DNA of 64,000 nt from Brachypodium distachyon (GCF_000005505.3 NC_016134.3:43490650-43554649); one strand, 5' to 3'. Shown: positions 48,701 to 60,777, counted from the stretch's first letter. The notes: a model not told the origin generated them from the sequence alone. Program-made: numbers and translations.

Positions 48701-49948
48701 ATGCATGCCAACGCCATGCCCAGGACGAGGACGATGAGGCGTGCAAGCAGAAGCTGCAGCAGGGCCGGGAGAGTCATATGGGCATCATCGGCCATCTCCT
48801 CTGCTCTCCTCGCCATCCTTCTCGCTTCCACACACCTCGCCCCTTCTCCTTCCACCAATCCCCCATCACTACTAGACGGCCGGCGGAGGCACTGCGACGA
48901 GGAGGCCAAATGGGCGTCCAGCATCGCGTCCCGCCTCAACATCACCCAGATCCTGACCGTCGACCGCCACGGCTGCGGCAACTTCAGCAGCATCCAGAAA
49001 GCCATCGACGCCGTCCCCGACAACAACAACCACATCGGCACCCGGACACTAATCACCGTGGGCGCCGGGACCTTCCACGAGAAAGTCACGGTGTGGAGCA
49101 ACAAGACGGGACTGACGATCCACGGCCGGGGCAACCTCAACAGCGTGGTGGCATGGGACGACACGGCCGGCACCACCGGCGGATGCACCCCGTGCAGCGC
49201 CACCTTCACGGTGCTGGCGGCCGGCTTCGTGGCGTACAACGTCACCTTCCGGAACGCGGCGCCGCCGGCCGGCCCTGGCGCCAGCGGCGGGCAGGCCGTG
49301 GCGCTGCGCGTGGCCGGCGACCAGGCCGCGTTCCACTGGTGTGGCTTCTACAGCGCCCAGGACACGCTGCTGGACGAGCAAGGGAGACATTTCTTCCGCG
49401 GCTGCTACGTGGAAGGGTCCATCGACTTCATCTTCGGCAACGGCCGGTCGCTCTACCTCGGCTGCACCATCAGCTCCGTCGCCGCCGCCGCAAGCGGCAG
49501 CAATGCCGGCGGGATCACGGGGAGCGTGACGGCGCAGGGGCGGCGGACGGAGGCGGAGAAGACTGGGTTCGCGTTCGTGCGGTGCAGCGTGGTGGGGACG
49601 GGGAGCGTGTGGCTGGGCAGGGCGTGGGGAGCTTATGCCACCGTGGTGTTCGCCGAGACGTACCTGGCCGGGATCGTGGCGCCGGAAGGGTGGAACGACT
49701 GGAACGACCCGGCGAGGCAGGGGTCGGTGATGTTCGGGGAGTACGAGAGCTCCGGCCCCGGGGCGAACAAGGACGGGAGGGTGGCGTACGCGCGGCAGCT
49801 GGACCGGCGGCAGGCCGCGCCTTTCATGGACGTCGACTACATCGACGGGGGGCAGTGGGCGCTGCCGCCGCTAGCACTGGCGGCGCCGCTCCTTGCTCTG
49901 CCGCACGGCGACGATTCGGATCGTGCATCAGGAGGACAAGTAATGTAG
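48701..49948 (+). CDS. Pectin methylesterase (group without pro-region)
   Basis: An intronless frame of 415 residues. It removes methyl esters from cell-wall homogalacturonan. The N terminus has basic residues and a hydrophobic segment at about 26-48, a signal peptide or anchor. The catalytic domain starts at about 84 and has no PMEI pro-region before it, so it is of the short type. Family signatures are present: GNFSSIQKAIDAVP, GGQAVALR (196-203), QDTLLD with Gln220 and Asp221, IDFIFGN with Asp242, and LGRAWG with Arg307. Two in-frame ATGs lie near the start (48701 and 48716); the first is used. It resembles plant pectinesterases 53/15/8-like. The tail beyond DVDYIDGGQW is divergent and low in complexity. 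Confidence 0.94.
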   Translation: MHANAMPRTRTMRRASRSCSRAGRVIWASSAISSALLAILLASTHLAPSPSTNPPSLLDGRRRHCDEEAKWASSIASRLNITQILTVDRHGCGNFSSIQKAIDAVPDNNNHIGTRTLITVGAGTFHEKVTVWSNKTGLTIHGRGNLNSVVAWDDTAGTTGGCTPCSATFTVLAAGFVAYNVTFRNAAPPAGPGASGGQAVALRVAGDQAAFHWCGFYSAQDTLLDEQGRHFFRGCYVEGSIDFIFGNGRSLYLGCTISSVAAAASGSNAGGITGSVTAQGRRTEAEKTGFAFVRCSVVGTGSVWLGRAWGAYATVVFAETYLAGIVAPEGWNDWNDPARQGSVMFGEYESSGPGANKDGRVAYARQLDRRQAAPFMDVDYIDGGQWALPPLALAAPLLALPHGDDSDRASGGQVM

Positions 49949-50059
49949 ATCGTCGGGACAGGTTAAGAAGTTTTCTTACTGATTTTCTTATGCATCAGTA
50001 GTAACTGACTACTGAGTAGCATCATTCTGTCACCAAGAATTCACAGGAGAGAAAGATTT

Positions 50060-50935
50060 AGGAAACGTTTGCATAGCACCAGGGAATCGATGGAACTTGT
50101 GGAAATGGCATCTGTCTTGAAAATTCACCGGAGGAAGAAAAAGAAGTTCAAAAGCATAAAATGTGTACGCCAAAACTGTCTCTAAGAAATACCTACTTAT
50201 CTTTGCAAAAAAAACTATTTAGGTTTAGAGGTGTCTCTAAACAATGCATCCGTGTTTTTGGCTACCTCTAAGTTTAGAGATGCCGAGCATTCATAGTCAG
50301 GCAAAAATGTCTCTAAGATAAGATCACTGACACCTTGTTTCTATTTTTATCATGAAACTTTGCAGTGTTTAGAGGCGGTTGTTGCCTCTAAAATGGGTCC
50401 CATTGTAAAGCAAATAATCATATAAAATCAGCATGCTCAATAAGTTTTGGCAAGAAAAAGAATGTCAGATGACGTCAAGAAAATGTGCTAACACCTACAC
50501 ACGAAAACTTTATTCTCTCGAGAAAAATTCAAAGGAGAAAGAAGTGCCAAGGATATTAAAAAACAGTGTGCCGACACCAAAGAAATGGATAAAACTAGAA
50601 AAATAGTGTTTTATCAAGAAAATTTTGGAAGAGAAAATATGCCAGGAGGGATAAATAAGTTTGCTAGCATCCACAAAATCGGTAAAACTAGAGGAAGAAA
50701 AATAAAGTCTCGGTGAAAAAGAGTGAGGACCACAAAAGGTATGCTAAGACGGAACACCCACACAATCAATAAAACCTAGGGAAAAAATGTTAACATCCGT
50801 GGAATCATTAAAAACTGGGAAATGTCTGGAAAATTTCACGGGAGTAAAAAAATGTACAAGGACATCCAAACACATATGCTAATGCCTGCGGAATTGGTAA
50901 GAAGTCCTATTGGAAAATGTTAAAGGAAATTATAT
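50060..50935. repeat. Decayed tandem array, unit about 80-93 bp
   Basis: Unit starts of the form GCYRACACC-CA-AAAT-GGTAAAACTAG occur at 50487, 50570, 50663, 50743 and 50878, with a half unit near 50790. Each is followed by an A/G-rich part containing GAAAAWTT and AAAAATG. A related opening (GCATAGCACCAGGGAATCGA) is at about 50070. Units are heavily diverged. Confidence 0.6.
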
Positions 50936-51359
50936 TATAACCATACATTATCTTTCCAGCGAACCAGAAGCCTGGCAAAATCGAATCAAAGCGAGCCGAA
51001 ACAACATTATTAGCTTTGCACCGAATTAAAAGGCACACGTGTGGCCAGACGAAAAAGGAGAGGAAAAAAAGGGGGTCTGCGAACAAAGGCGGCCTTTATT
51101 CATCCATTCATGGAGTTGTGATAGGCATCGATGACATGCGGCGAGCCCAGCCTTTCTTGTTCCTCTGGCTCGAGAGGTATATCCTGGATGGAGATTCCCG
51201 TTGCCATTTGCCATTGCCTTTGCCGTAGCCATTTGCTAAAGGGTTTTAAAAAGCAATATGGCATGGAATGGAAAGAGGAGATGGAGCCGCGCGCATATAC
51301 CGCAGGAAGATGCCCCGCGCCCATCCATCACGAACTAACTTTGTGGATCGCTCGCTGTG

Positions 51360-51370
51360 TATATAAAAAG
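51360..51370 (+). promoter_or_regulatory. Orphan TATA-like box
   Basis: TATATAAAAAG followed by a GC-rich start region and a pyrimidine-rich stretch. No long frame follows in the next 900 bases. Confidence 0.35.
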
Positions 51371-52268
51371 GCAGCAGCTTGGTAGCTCAGCTTCATCTCT
51401 CGTTCTCAACTAGCTGCGTCACACAGAAGACAGAACCCACCGCCGGCCCAACCCCATACGCATCATGGTTGCGGCGGCGCCTTTGCCGGGATGAGGCCGG
51501 CTGCGGTCGATCTGATCGATCGGCGGGCCGGCAGGGGGCTACTCTGAGACGCTTTGGCCTGGAGAATTGCAGATTCATTCAGGCAAGCAGTAGGAGCAGA
51601 GGTCACATATCTCCCTCTTTCTCTGTCTGGGTCTCTCCTACAGGGCAATTTCGAACCTTTGGCAAATGAATCACTTCGATGATGAGACAAGCAATTTAGC
51701 TAGGTTAATCATATACTGTATCTCTCCATGTGAGGATGATTTTAGTACAGGGTTATTCAATGTAGGAAAGGATATATACTGTCAGTTCTTGCTATTAGCT
51801 TTCAGCTGTCTTCGTTTTACTTCCTGTCGGCAAAGAGAATTTGTGGTTGCGGAACATGAATAATTGTTATGAGGCGTTCGTTCGTTCGATTCTGCGGTGA
51901 TGATCAGTAATTCAGTATGTCCGCTTACTGTTAACAGGGATACTAATTGGTTGCAGTCTGGGGGTGACAAACATATTAGTACTAGCTTTTGCTTGATGTA
52001 ACTAAAGAAGTAAAGAGGCTATTAACTTCTTGTTTTATGTACATGGATGCTTGCTTAGGCAGGCAACAATTACAAGAGATTGGGACTGGAGAACTGATAC
52101 TGCTGTCGTCTGTCGCTACTGAAAACACGATGAATGGCTCTTAATTAGTTGGTCAGGCTCACTTTCACGCCTGCACCGGCCACTGTCGTCTGTCGCTAGT
52201 GAACACTGAACACCCAAGAGAAGAGTACTACTATAACAGAAATGAATATGCTCTTCGAATTCGAAAAG

Positions 52269-54131
52269 TCAGCCACGGGGAGGAAATGCCGGCCACCTGT
52301 TGCCGTCCACATCCTCCGCGGCGCCATCATCGGCATTGCCGAACACGAACTCCCCGCTCTTGGGCACCTCGTCATCATCGTCTCCCCCGCTACCACCTCG
52401 ACCTTCTTCCTCCTGATCACTGCCAGCACCGGCGCCGCTTGTTGACAGCACGGGGATGTGGCCGTCGAGAAGCGACCCCTCATTGCGCCGGTGCAGCTTC
52501 CGGAAGAACGGCTGCGGCGAGGGCGAGGGCGAGACGCCGGGGGGGATCGGGCTCCCCGGCTGCAGCTGGTACGCCGCCTGCAAAAGCCCGCCGCAGCTCT
52601 GCTGCTCCGCCATGGACGTCGATGAGGCGAGGAAGCGAGCGAAGGGGACCTCGGGGGACGACGGGTTGGTGGTCGCGGCCAGGGCCAGGTGGAGGTCGGG
52701 CGCCGGGGGCGTGAGAGACGCGCTGGACGGCTCCGTGGTGAAGGCGGAGTAGAGCACCGGCGGGGAGACCAGCTGCTGGGGCCCGTGCGCGTAAGGTCCC
52801 ACGGCGAAGATGGAGCGCGGCGACGGCGAGTTGATGCCGTGGCCGCCGAGTAGGAGCGCCGGCGGCGATGGCGCCTCCGAGTGGAGGAGGGACGTCGCGG
52901 GGGACGACGGCGGCGCGACGAAGGCGAAGACCGGCTGCGGCGCGTGGTGGACGCTGTAGGATGTGGCCGGCTGCGGGGAAGAGGAAGACGCGTCGTCGGC
53001 GATGCGCCGCGGGTGGACGTGAGGCGGCCGGAAGCACAGCTTCGCCTTCAGCCGCGACCACCATCGGATTTTCCTCTGCAGAACAAGGAGAACTTTTCGC
53101 TGTCAGTTTTACTGCCCTCCAGTGGTTTCAGTCAGTCACCTGATTTCTTTCAGTAATTCAGGCGTCTCAAGTCAACCAACCATGTGGCAGAAACTGTATT
53201 ACCAGTGCACAGGCACAAGTTTTAATTTGCTCCCTAAGCTACCAAGTCACAACTCCATTTGGCATGTGCAGAATACTAACTAACTGGCATGCATGAACAA
53301 GTGTTCTTCCGGTCCCATCCGTCGCTACAACAATGATGGCGTTCGTGGAATATAATTAATATGTTGTTGGTACTACTGTAATTCGCAGTGTCATGGTGTG
53401 ATCGATTGATTAATTTCACAGGTGGAGGAAAAGACTTTGGCGCCCAGGTAGATGTTGACCTGACTTAAAAAGGTTAACAAGACAAGTAAACTACGGATCG
53501 GATGGACACCGGTTTCACGTGCAGCTATGGGATCCTGAGGCTGAGAATGGATGACGCTTCCTGCATGCTTTCTCTTGTGGAAAATACAACCGGATACTAC
53601 TGCGTGAGTACAGAGCACTCGCTGGTCGATGCAGAAGCTGCTGACCCGACCTTCCAAAGAAAAGCTGAACGGGGCGATGGATATGCTTCAGTTCGTATTT
53701 TGATTTTTGAGGCACAAACTCAGTTGGAACTAAACTCATGTGACGGAAATGCATGCATGGCATCAAATCGCAGGAGAGCAGGCACGCCGAACCGTTGACC
53801 AGACTGTCAATCCAAAAATGATGAATTAACCAAGCATCTTTAATCTGCATGAAGTCAGGCAGGGCAAGCAAACGCAGGAGGGCAGACGGGCAGAGCAAGA
53901 AAGGACAGTCGTATTGTACGAATTAGTCAGTTTATCTGAGCGAGCAGAGGCCAGGAGCAGTAGGAGTCTACTGCATCTATCAGCTTGACTTACCGTAGCA
54001 GCGGTGGCGTGGTCGTCGCGAAGAAGCTGCTGCTGCAGGTGGTTGTGGTGGCGGTGCAGGCCGGTGCTGCTCCGTGCGGCGGCGGCCAGGACGACGGCCG
54101 CCGCGTTCACCGTGTGCACGCTCTCATCCAT
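52269..54131 (-). CDS. Proline-rich protein, plant hydroxyproline-rich glycoprotein-like family of unknown function
   Basis: Two exons on the minus strand (54131-53994 and 53075-52269) give 314 residues. It starts MDESVHTVNAAAVVLAAAAR and enters exon 2 at RKIRWWSRLKAKLCFRP, the usual start of this plant family. The hallmark is VLYSAFTTEPSSASLTPPAP, followed by TNPSSPEVPFARFLASS. Relatives (At5g52430, At4g25620) are called hydroxyproline-rich but have no signal peptide, and none is seen here. The acidic C-terminal tail (DDDDEVPKSGEFVFGN) is less conserved. Function is unknown; the sequence suggests a soluble, largely disordered protein. The 918-bp intron is GT-AG. Confidence 0.87.
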
Positions 54132-55782
54132 CCTGTTGCATCCTCGTAGTTACTCTATGTCTCTTGTTTGTGAATTGTCAAGTACGGACGTACGCCCGGC
54201 CAGGTGAAGGAGCAGAGGACGACCTGTAAACAGAAAACAGAATTCCCCGTGATGGGAGTCAGGGTTGATAAGTTCGTTAGCCGAGGATCGGCCGGCAAAC
54301 AACAAGGGGAAAACTAAGTCGATCGAGGGAAACTAAGCAGTGTGTTCACTGAGTGGCCTTAAAGGAAAAGGGCGGCCGGAGGAAGAAGAAGCAGAAGATG
54401 GAAGAAGAGGGGGAGTCAGTCAAGCACTGGAAGAAGAAGAAGGAGAAGAGAGGGGAGGAAGAGACGCGTTCTCTTGTCTTGTTTCAGGTCCTCCGTCTCC
54501 GTGTGAAGCGGGGCATCCGTCCATATCGGCCGGGCCGGCGGGCAAATGGTTTTCCTAATTCTTTAATTTTTTTCCCTTGTCGTGTTAATTAAAGGGGATT
54601 AATTTGGGAGCGGGGATAAAGTCAAGCCAAAGCTCGCTCGTGCACCCGCGATGCGACGCATGCTCCTCGCACTAGTCTGTCTTGAGGCCACGGCAGCGAC
54701 GTGCACCACCATACAGCAGTTTCAGCACGCGCTATAACGTGTCGCATCGTGTCACCTAAATAAACCCCTTCCTCGCGGCCGTTCGTCCCAACGCACCGGT
54801 GAGCGAATGGCCCGCAACGAAGCCTCAGCTCAGCTCACACACTGACAGCGGAAGGAGCGCCAGGGCACGACACGTGTCAGTGCAGGGCCCTCCAAACGTG
54901 TTTAGGACAATTCGGCTGCGCACTCGGTACTCCATCTTTGGCCAGTGGGCAGTGGTACGATAATAAAGTGAGTCTGACTCGTTCTGATTCCAGCCCAGTC
55001 CCATGCCAATGCGTGTGGTGACCTAGTCAACCATTCCGTCACCTGCTGCTTCCTCTTTTTCTTACGGATTCCTTTTGCTTTCTACTAGTTCTTGTTCTAA
55101 ATCTAGCTACACTACAGTATGTGATTGCTGAGCGATTTTTTCATGTCCGTAAGTGTTTACACGATTCGGTTGGTCTGACTGGACACTTACTTCAGTTGGG
55201 TTGGCAAGCATGCATGCAAGACGCAGCATAAGTTCACACATCACCTTCAGAGAGTGACTACATGTCCGCATGCACATTAATAACATCATCTGGATCCAGT
55301 ACAGGGATTTTACTATCCATTGCCAATACATACTATAACATGAACATATGCCACTGCCCGGTACAGTGGCAGAATATATATTTGCTCCAACATAACATTA
55401 ACACAACACAAATACTTTTTTACATGATTGATGCTGATGGATACCAACTCGGCCAACAATCTGCACCAACCTCCAACACCTGATCACCAGCAAGACAATA
55501 CAAACCCCCGTCTCATTTCATCTCTGCTTCATAGAGGGAGCTAATTAAGCACCCTGGCCATGACAGTTCTTAAGTAACCACACCACTGTGGTGACTCATA
55601 CAGTCAGTCACACCTGCCTACTAGGGACAGGCCGAGATTGATTTACATGTACACCGGAGTAGCTAGCTAAAAAGATTCACCGTCCACACTTTTCGTCATC
55701 ATCTTCCTAATTACCACACTTAATTTTCGTCATCATCATCACCATCATACTTTTTACATTCACCGTAGTACCTTTTGTTGGA
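54132..55782. other. Intergenic: promoter of the proline-rich gene and 3' flank of the ATG8-interacting-like gene
   Basis: A purine-rich stretch at 54370-54470 (GAAGAAGAAG type) is probably 5' UTR of the proline-rich gene. Otherwise no repeat or gene is supported. Confidence 0.45.
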
Positions 55783-57264
55783 TTACCCATGGGCGACGGG
55801 GCTCCCACCGACAATCATGCCGCCTTTCATCTGACCAAGTGGCTCACCCACGCTGCCGCAACTTATCTTCTGAAATAGAGGAGCATGGCAAAGTTAAGCA
55901 CAGTTTTTTTCTCTCCATGTTTTCATCGAAGGGTTGAACAATACTGTATAGTTTTTTTTGCTGTCGTTTTTTTTACTGTATTTCTTTTACTGCCTTCACC
56001 ACACAGAAGATTATCAATCATAAAGCTCGAATGATCATTCGTCCACAATCAGTGACATCGCTGCTGCTGAATTCCTTGTGCAATTTTTTTCGACCAAAGT
56101 AGCAAAAGCTCCCCAATTTCATTGCTGAAATCGTCCAACACACATACTCATCACACTCAGGTTCAGGATTATTCCCAAGTATGATGTATGGTAATAAGTG
56201 TAACATCAACCAGCAAGGTAAAAAGTTGCTCATGATTATTGCCAAGTACTATGACGCTGGCATAGAGGACTAGTCACTACAGTTACTGATTCAGCACCAA
56301 CAGTTTACTGTCATTTCAACGTGTAGGTGTGGGGCTTTCTTGTTCAATGTTAACAGTTTTTTCCCCAATAAAATCAACCTAGAGCCTAATACTGCACACT
56401 CCCACAAAATTGAATTTGGTCAAATTAACGAGCTCTATCAAGATGAATGTAGCAAGAATATCATCGAATTAATGTGTCGCAACATCAGAAAAATAAGATG
56501 AAAGGGTACCTTACCTCGCTGTGGACATCGAATTCAAGCCTGAGCTGTTGAAGCTGCAGTTTCTCACGCTGCCCCAGAATTGCCAGTCCTACAACCGTGG
56601 CAGCAACAAAGATGACACGGAAGGTGAGAGATTCTCTGGCATTGTTGCGCAGAAATGAGAATGTCTTCTTCCACCATGCTTGTGCAGCTTCACGGGGCAT
56701 TCTCGGAGCAATTCTAGGAGAAGAAGAAACAGCCACCGGAACATGAGAAGCAGTCTCGACAATCGCAGCAGCAGCAGCAGCAGCAGCAGCAGAAACATGA
56801 GGAGCTGATGTGCCGCGAATATCTGAATAAGCAGCTGCTGCATGTGCATCAGCAGAGCAGAAGATTTCGGTTTGCCTTTCCTCTCCGGCTAAACTGAAAT
56901 TGCCATCATCCAAGGTGTTTGACCTGGAATCTGAACGTGCCAGGCTATCATCCAGCTGCTCCCTCTCGCAGTTCTCTGGGCAGAGCATGTCGAGATGAGT
57001 ATCATCATCCACCATCGCATTCGTATCCACAGCAGGAGGGGTGGATTCTTCTTGGCGTCCATTAAGCTGGGCAAGTGCTTCCACGGCTTCTGACCAGTTG
57101 AAGTGCTGCGACATGAAGATTGCAGGAGGGGGAGGAGGAGGAGGATTAGAAAGCTCCCCTGTTTTGTGGGCGTCGAGGAGGAGTACTGGCGAGATCGGTC
57201 CTGGAGCAGCGGCATAGGTGGATGCGGTGAGCGACACGAGCTCCCAGTTGTCGGCGTCGGCCAT
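55783..57264 (-). CDS. ATG8-interacting protein-like, single-pass membrane protein
   Basis: Two exons on the minus strand (57264-56515 and 55869-55783) give 278 residues. The opening DNWELVSLTASTYAAAPGP and the following AIFMSQHF are typical of the ATI1/ATI2-like group. These are plant proteins that bind ATG8 and mark ER or plastid bodies for autophagy. WELV at 7-10 fits an ATG8-interacting W-x-x-V motif. A Trp/Lys-rich stretch (AQAWWKKTFSFLRNNA) precedes one membrane span at about 216-233 (RVIFVAATVVGLAILGQ), and the C terminus ends in GGMIVGGSPVAHG. An alanine run of about nine residues, coded by CTG/CAG repeats, sits near 56767-56793. The second exon is only 87 bp; it was placed by family pattern. 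Confidence 0.8.
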
Positions 57265-58135
57265 TTTCTTGCAGACTGTATTCCTTTGTTACTTTCTGTC
57301 AGTGGATATAGAAGCAGAGGAGGCGTTGTCAGGAGAGGAAAACAGAAGAAGCAAGCAAAGTTGAGGCGAGAATGAGATACCATGGACGATGAGCTCACGT
57401 TACCTGCAGCGATCGGCCGATGAATCCAGGAGGCGATTGGTTTGAGGAGGAAGAAGTCGCTCGCTTGGGAGCGAAGCAAAGCGAAGAAATGCTCAAGGAG
57501 AGAAGGGGAAGGGAAGAAGAAGCGGATAGGGATGCTTTGCTTGCGTGGGCAGCTTGCCCAAACTTATTACACTCTCCGACCAGACAGGCACATGTCACTG
57601 CTGCCAAGTGGCCCCACGGTCATTTCCTGTCTCTTTCTTTTATCTCTCTCGAAAAATACGGAGAGTTTAGAATCGGTTCGTCTCTGACGGCTTCAAATGC
57701 TTTGTCGCTCTCAACTTGCACCCAAGAAAACAATATACTTTATCGCCACTTTTTTCCCTTGGAAGAAAATAGAAGCAGCCACCGTTGCAAGTCGGACTAG
57801 AGAAGGAATGCACACTGCCTACTTGATTGACTAGATTCATTCACCAGCGCATGGCACATCGATTCTCCTTCACAAATATCTAGCGAGATAGAGGAGTACA
57901 CAAGATCAACATGTAAATTAACAATTATTATTTCGATATGATGCCACACCGAAGTTTTCAACTCTCGCTAGATCGCGCATTCGATCATACCCGATAATCA
58001 ATTCATAGCACAAAAGAGAAAGAAGAAGGAAAAAGAAATCGAAATTCATAGCCACGACGGACAGGCAAGGCGATGAGAGAAGAGAGACGACTTCTGCATG
58101 ATGGGAAGCTTCAGATCGATCCACAGGGCAGGTGC
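57265..58135. other. Intergenic: ATG8-interacting-like promoter/5' UTR and C2-protein 3' UTR
   Basis: The purine-rich stretch at 57430-57540 is probably 5' UTR, possibly with a leader intron near 57290-57415. No further gene is seen. Confidence 0.45.
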
Positions 58136-59044
58136 CTAGTAGTCATCGTCGCCGCCGTAGTCGCCGTAGCCGCCGCCGTAGGAGTCCTCCTCCACCTTCT
58201 CGGCGACGCGCTCCTCGAACTTGTTCTCTACGTAGCTCGCCCCGCCGGCCAGCGCGAGCCCACCCAGCACGCCCGCCGCCGCCCCCACCGCGATCCCGGT
58301 CCCCATCCCCATCCCCTTCTTCTTGTTCGGGTCAGCCGCCGTCGACGTCGCGCCGTACGCCGCAGGAGCAGCCGCCGCGCCGTACGCCGGCTGGGGCGCA
58401 GATCCATACGCCGCGCCGTAAGCCGGCGGAGCCGCACCGTACGCCGGCTGAGGCGGCGCGGCGCCGTAGGCCGGATACCCTGACGGAGGCGCCGCCGCGT
58501 ACGGCTGTGGCGGCGCGCCGCCGCCGTAGCCGCCATAGCCGCCAGATGGAGGAGCCGGAGCGGCGTAGGGGTCACGGGAGGCCGGGTACCCGGCGGGGGC
58601 AGGGTAGCCAGGGTTAGGGTCGTAGTACCGGGAGGGCTCCTTGACGGCGACGCGGACGTCGAGGCGGCCCTGGGGCCGGCCCGAGGGCCGCTTGAGGCGG
58701 AGGTTGCGTGAGGCGCGGCCCCCGATGCCGGCGTCGTCGACGACGTCGCGGAGCGGGAGGCGGGCGGAGCCGACGAGCGGCTTGGTGCCCTCGGCGGCGT
58801 TGGCGTGGACGACGTCGATGTAGAGGACCGCGTCCTGGATGCGGCTGGTGGGGGGCAGCGGGACGACGACCTTCTCGTCCCAGGCAGGGTTCTCGCCGTT
58901 GTCGAGGTCGACGCGGGTGGAGCACTTGGCACCGCCGTCGATCCAGAGCACCGCGTAGGGCTTCAGGTCGCCGTTGCGCCAGTTGACGTTCTTCAGGTCC
59001 TTGGCCGATCCCACCGTCAGCTCCACCTCGTAGCGGGAGCCCAT
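58136..59044 (-). CDS. C2-domain protein, SRC2-like
   Basis: An intronless frame of 302 residues. The N-terminal C2 domain (1-130) begins YEVELTVGSAKDLKNVNWRN and has GDLKPYAVLWIDG and NPAWDEKVVVPL. The calcium-binding aspartates of loop 1 are only partly kept, so calcium dependence is uncertain. A P/Y/A/G-rich region of about 100 residues follows (repeats of YGAAPP type), then a glycine-rich hydrophobic segment (GMGMGTGIAVGAAAGVLGGL) and an acidic Tyr/Gly end (YGGGYGDYGGDDDY). This is the layout of soybean SRC2 (cold-regulated) and its relatives, which localise to membranes and storage bodies. A TATTTAT box lies about 100 bp upstream. Confidence 0.93.
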   Translation of the reverse strand: MGSRYEVELTVGSAKDLKNVNWRNGDLKPYAVLWIDGGAKCSTRVDLDNGENPAWDEKVVVPLPPTSRIQDAVLYIDVVHANAAEGTKPLVGSARLPLRDVVDDAGIGGRASRNLRLKRPSGRPQGRLDVRVAVKEPSRYYDPNPGYPAPAGYPASRDPYAAPAPPSGGYGGYGGGAPPQPYAAAPPSGYPAYGAAPPQPAYGAAPPAYGAAYGSAPQPAYGAAAAPAAYGATSTAADPNKKKGMGMGTGIAVGAAAGVLGGLALAGGASYVENKFEERVAEKVEEDSYGGGYGDYGGDDDY

Positions 59045-59144
59045 CCTCGAAGCCGCTCTGCTAGCTCTCCTTCTTCTTCTCCGGTGGTGATGTGTTTGAT
59101 TGGGTTGGGTTTATGGCCTGAAGAGCCCGGCGGAGGACAACGGC

Positions 59145-59151
59145 ATAAATA
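59145..59151 (-). promoter_or_regulatory. TATA-like box of the SRC2-like gene
   Basis: TATTTAT on the minus strand, 101-107 bases upstream of the ATG at 59044. Confidence 0.55.
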
Positions 59152-60777
59152 GGGAGGAGAAGGTTCTGGAAAGAGTGCTCGGGGTTGGAAGGTATTTACG
59201 ACGTTATTGCCATTTGCGCGGCGCGGCTTGGGCACGCATCCACTGGGGGCGGCGGCGGCGCCGGTGGTGGGTGGGCGTTACGAGTGCTGACTGACTGAAA
59301 ACCTGGGTCCACACGCACGCCACTCTGTTTCGTTGCGTAGTGAGTTCATCGAGCTACAGGATACCATGCGTGCCGTTGGGTCAATGGTCGTCGTCTTCTT
59401 CTTCTCTCTTTGGTCTTCATGCCTGCGTATGCACCACAAGTGGCAATCGATTCAATCCGGCGGTTGCAGCAGAGATCTGGTCGATTTCAACCAAACCTAG
59501 GCATTTGCGATGTTCTGGAATCTGGAGGGTTAAACACTGGCTGTCAAACATTAGTCGCGTGCTTTTGCTTAGAGGCGAAGGGAAAAGAAAAAAAAAAAGG
59601 AAGGAAACAGGGACGCGCAGGGACTGTGGACTTCCAAAGTTGACCGCCGTCGCATCGCAAACGCCGAATCTGGTCCTTGCATTCACCATCACCACGAGGA
59701 GCAGTCTGTTTCTGACCGCCTACTTGTTTATCTTTTTTTGTGTACACAAAATCCAGTCTAAAATCACTGGCTAAATTATGGACTCGTTTAATTTTGACCA
59801 GCTCAGAGGATACTATTTGCTCTCCTGCTTTTTTTTCGAGAATCGGGTACGAGTATTTGCTTCACCTTGCAGCTTGCCGGAGTGCAGAACCAAAGCACCA
59901 CCGCAACGGAAAACGACATGACAGTATGACACAGCACCTCTTTTTTTAGAGAGAGAGGAGAAACAGCAACCTCTTTTTTTTTTGAGGGAAACACACGGCT
60001 CCTGGGCTCTTTTGCTTTCACAGACTGGCCCGTACCAACACCACATATAAACAGGCCGGCCTGGTTCCGGCCCAGCATCGACTTCCTTCACTTCGATTGG
60101 ACAAGTAGGCCTACCAGCTGCTTCGTCGAGTACGGTAAAAAAAAGCTGCTTGGTCGATTTCATACGGCCCAGTTAGTTAACCTTTCTTCCATGCATGCAT
60201 CGATCCATGCATGGGCTGATTGTGCATGTCAGCATGAGCACGCAGCTTGCTCGCCGCTGATTTGCCGGGTGCCGATCGAGATGAATACACATACTGGACC
60301 ACACCATTTGCTGATCATAGTATATTGCACTACTTGTCATCACATATATTAAGTTTGAGTGTTTGACTTAGTACTTCATGGCAAGTATTTAGGAACGAAA
60401 AGAATACACTGATGCGACACACTACATATGCGGGTACCTCGGCAGATCTTGTTTGTGTGTTCTTTTTTTTTTAAAGGGTGTGTTCCATTTTGAAAACAAA
60501 GCCCCTGATCAAACTAAACTTAAGAAGCCAGGCGTGAGGCGTCTGCATAGATGAAAAAAATTATATATGCATGGATATGCTAGTTTTCCATATACTCAGC
60601 ATGCAGTACACAGCAATATGCCAATATATGCTAGCTAGCCATAACGTATTTGTGATTCAAGCTACCTACACGTGCTACTGAAAGTATATTTGAGATTTAG
60701 TCGACTCCTGTAAATATAAAATTCACGGTCTGCCATGAGCAAGCATGCATGTATGGCATTTACGACTTCCACACTAC

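Larger units (their letters stand above)
49949..52268. other. Intergenic with decayed tandem array and orphan TATA box
   Basis: The first kilobase holds the pectinesterase 3' flank and the decayed array (50060-50935). From 51010 to 52268 there is a GC-mixed region with a TATA-like sequence at 51360-51370 and no convincing frame, probably a transcription unit without a long protein or the 3' flank of the proline-rich gene. Confidence 0.45.

Noticed and set aside
48649..50001. 450-residue plus-strand frame over the pectinesterase
   Set aside because: It is in another frame, Arg/Pro/Gly-rich and without a family; the 415-residue frame has all pectinesterase motifs.
51380..51680. MicroRNA precursor or trans-acting siRNA locus
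   Set aside because: No known mature sequence recognised and no long foldback arm found.
58136..58932. Long Ser/Arg/Pro-rich frames on both strands over the SRC2-like gene
   Set aside because: Shadows of the low-complexity P/Y/A/G-coding repeat.
59340..59774. 144-residue frame
   Set aside because: No domain, no splice context, and it includes simple Ser and Lys runs.
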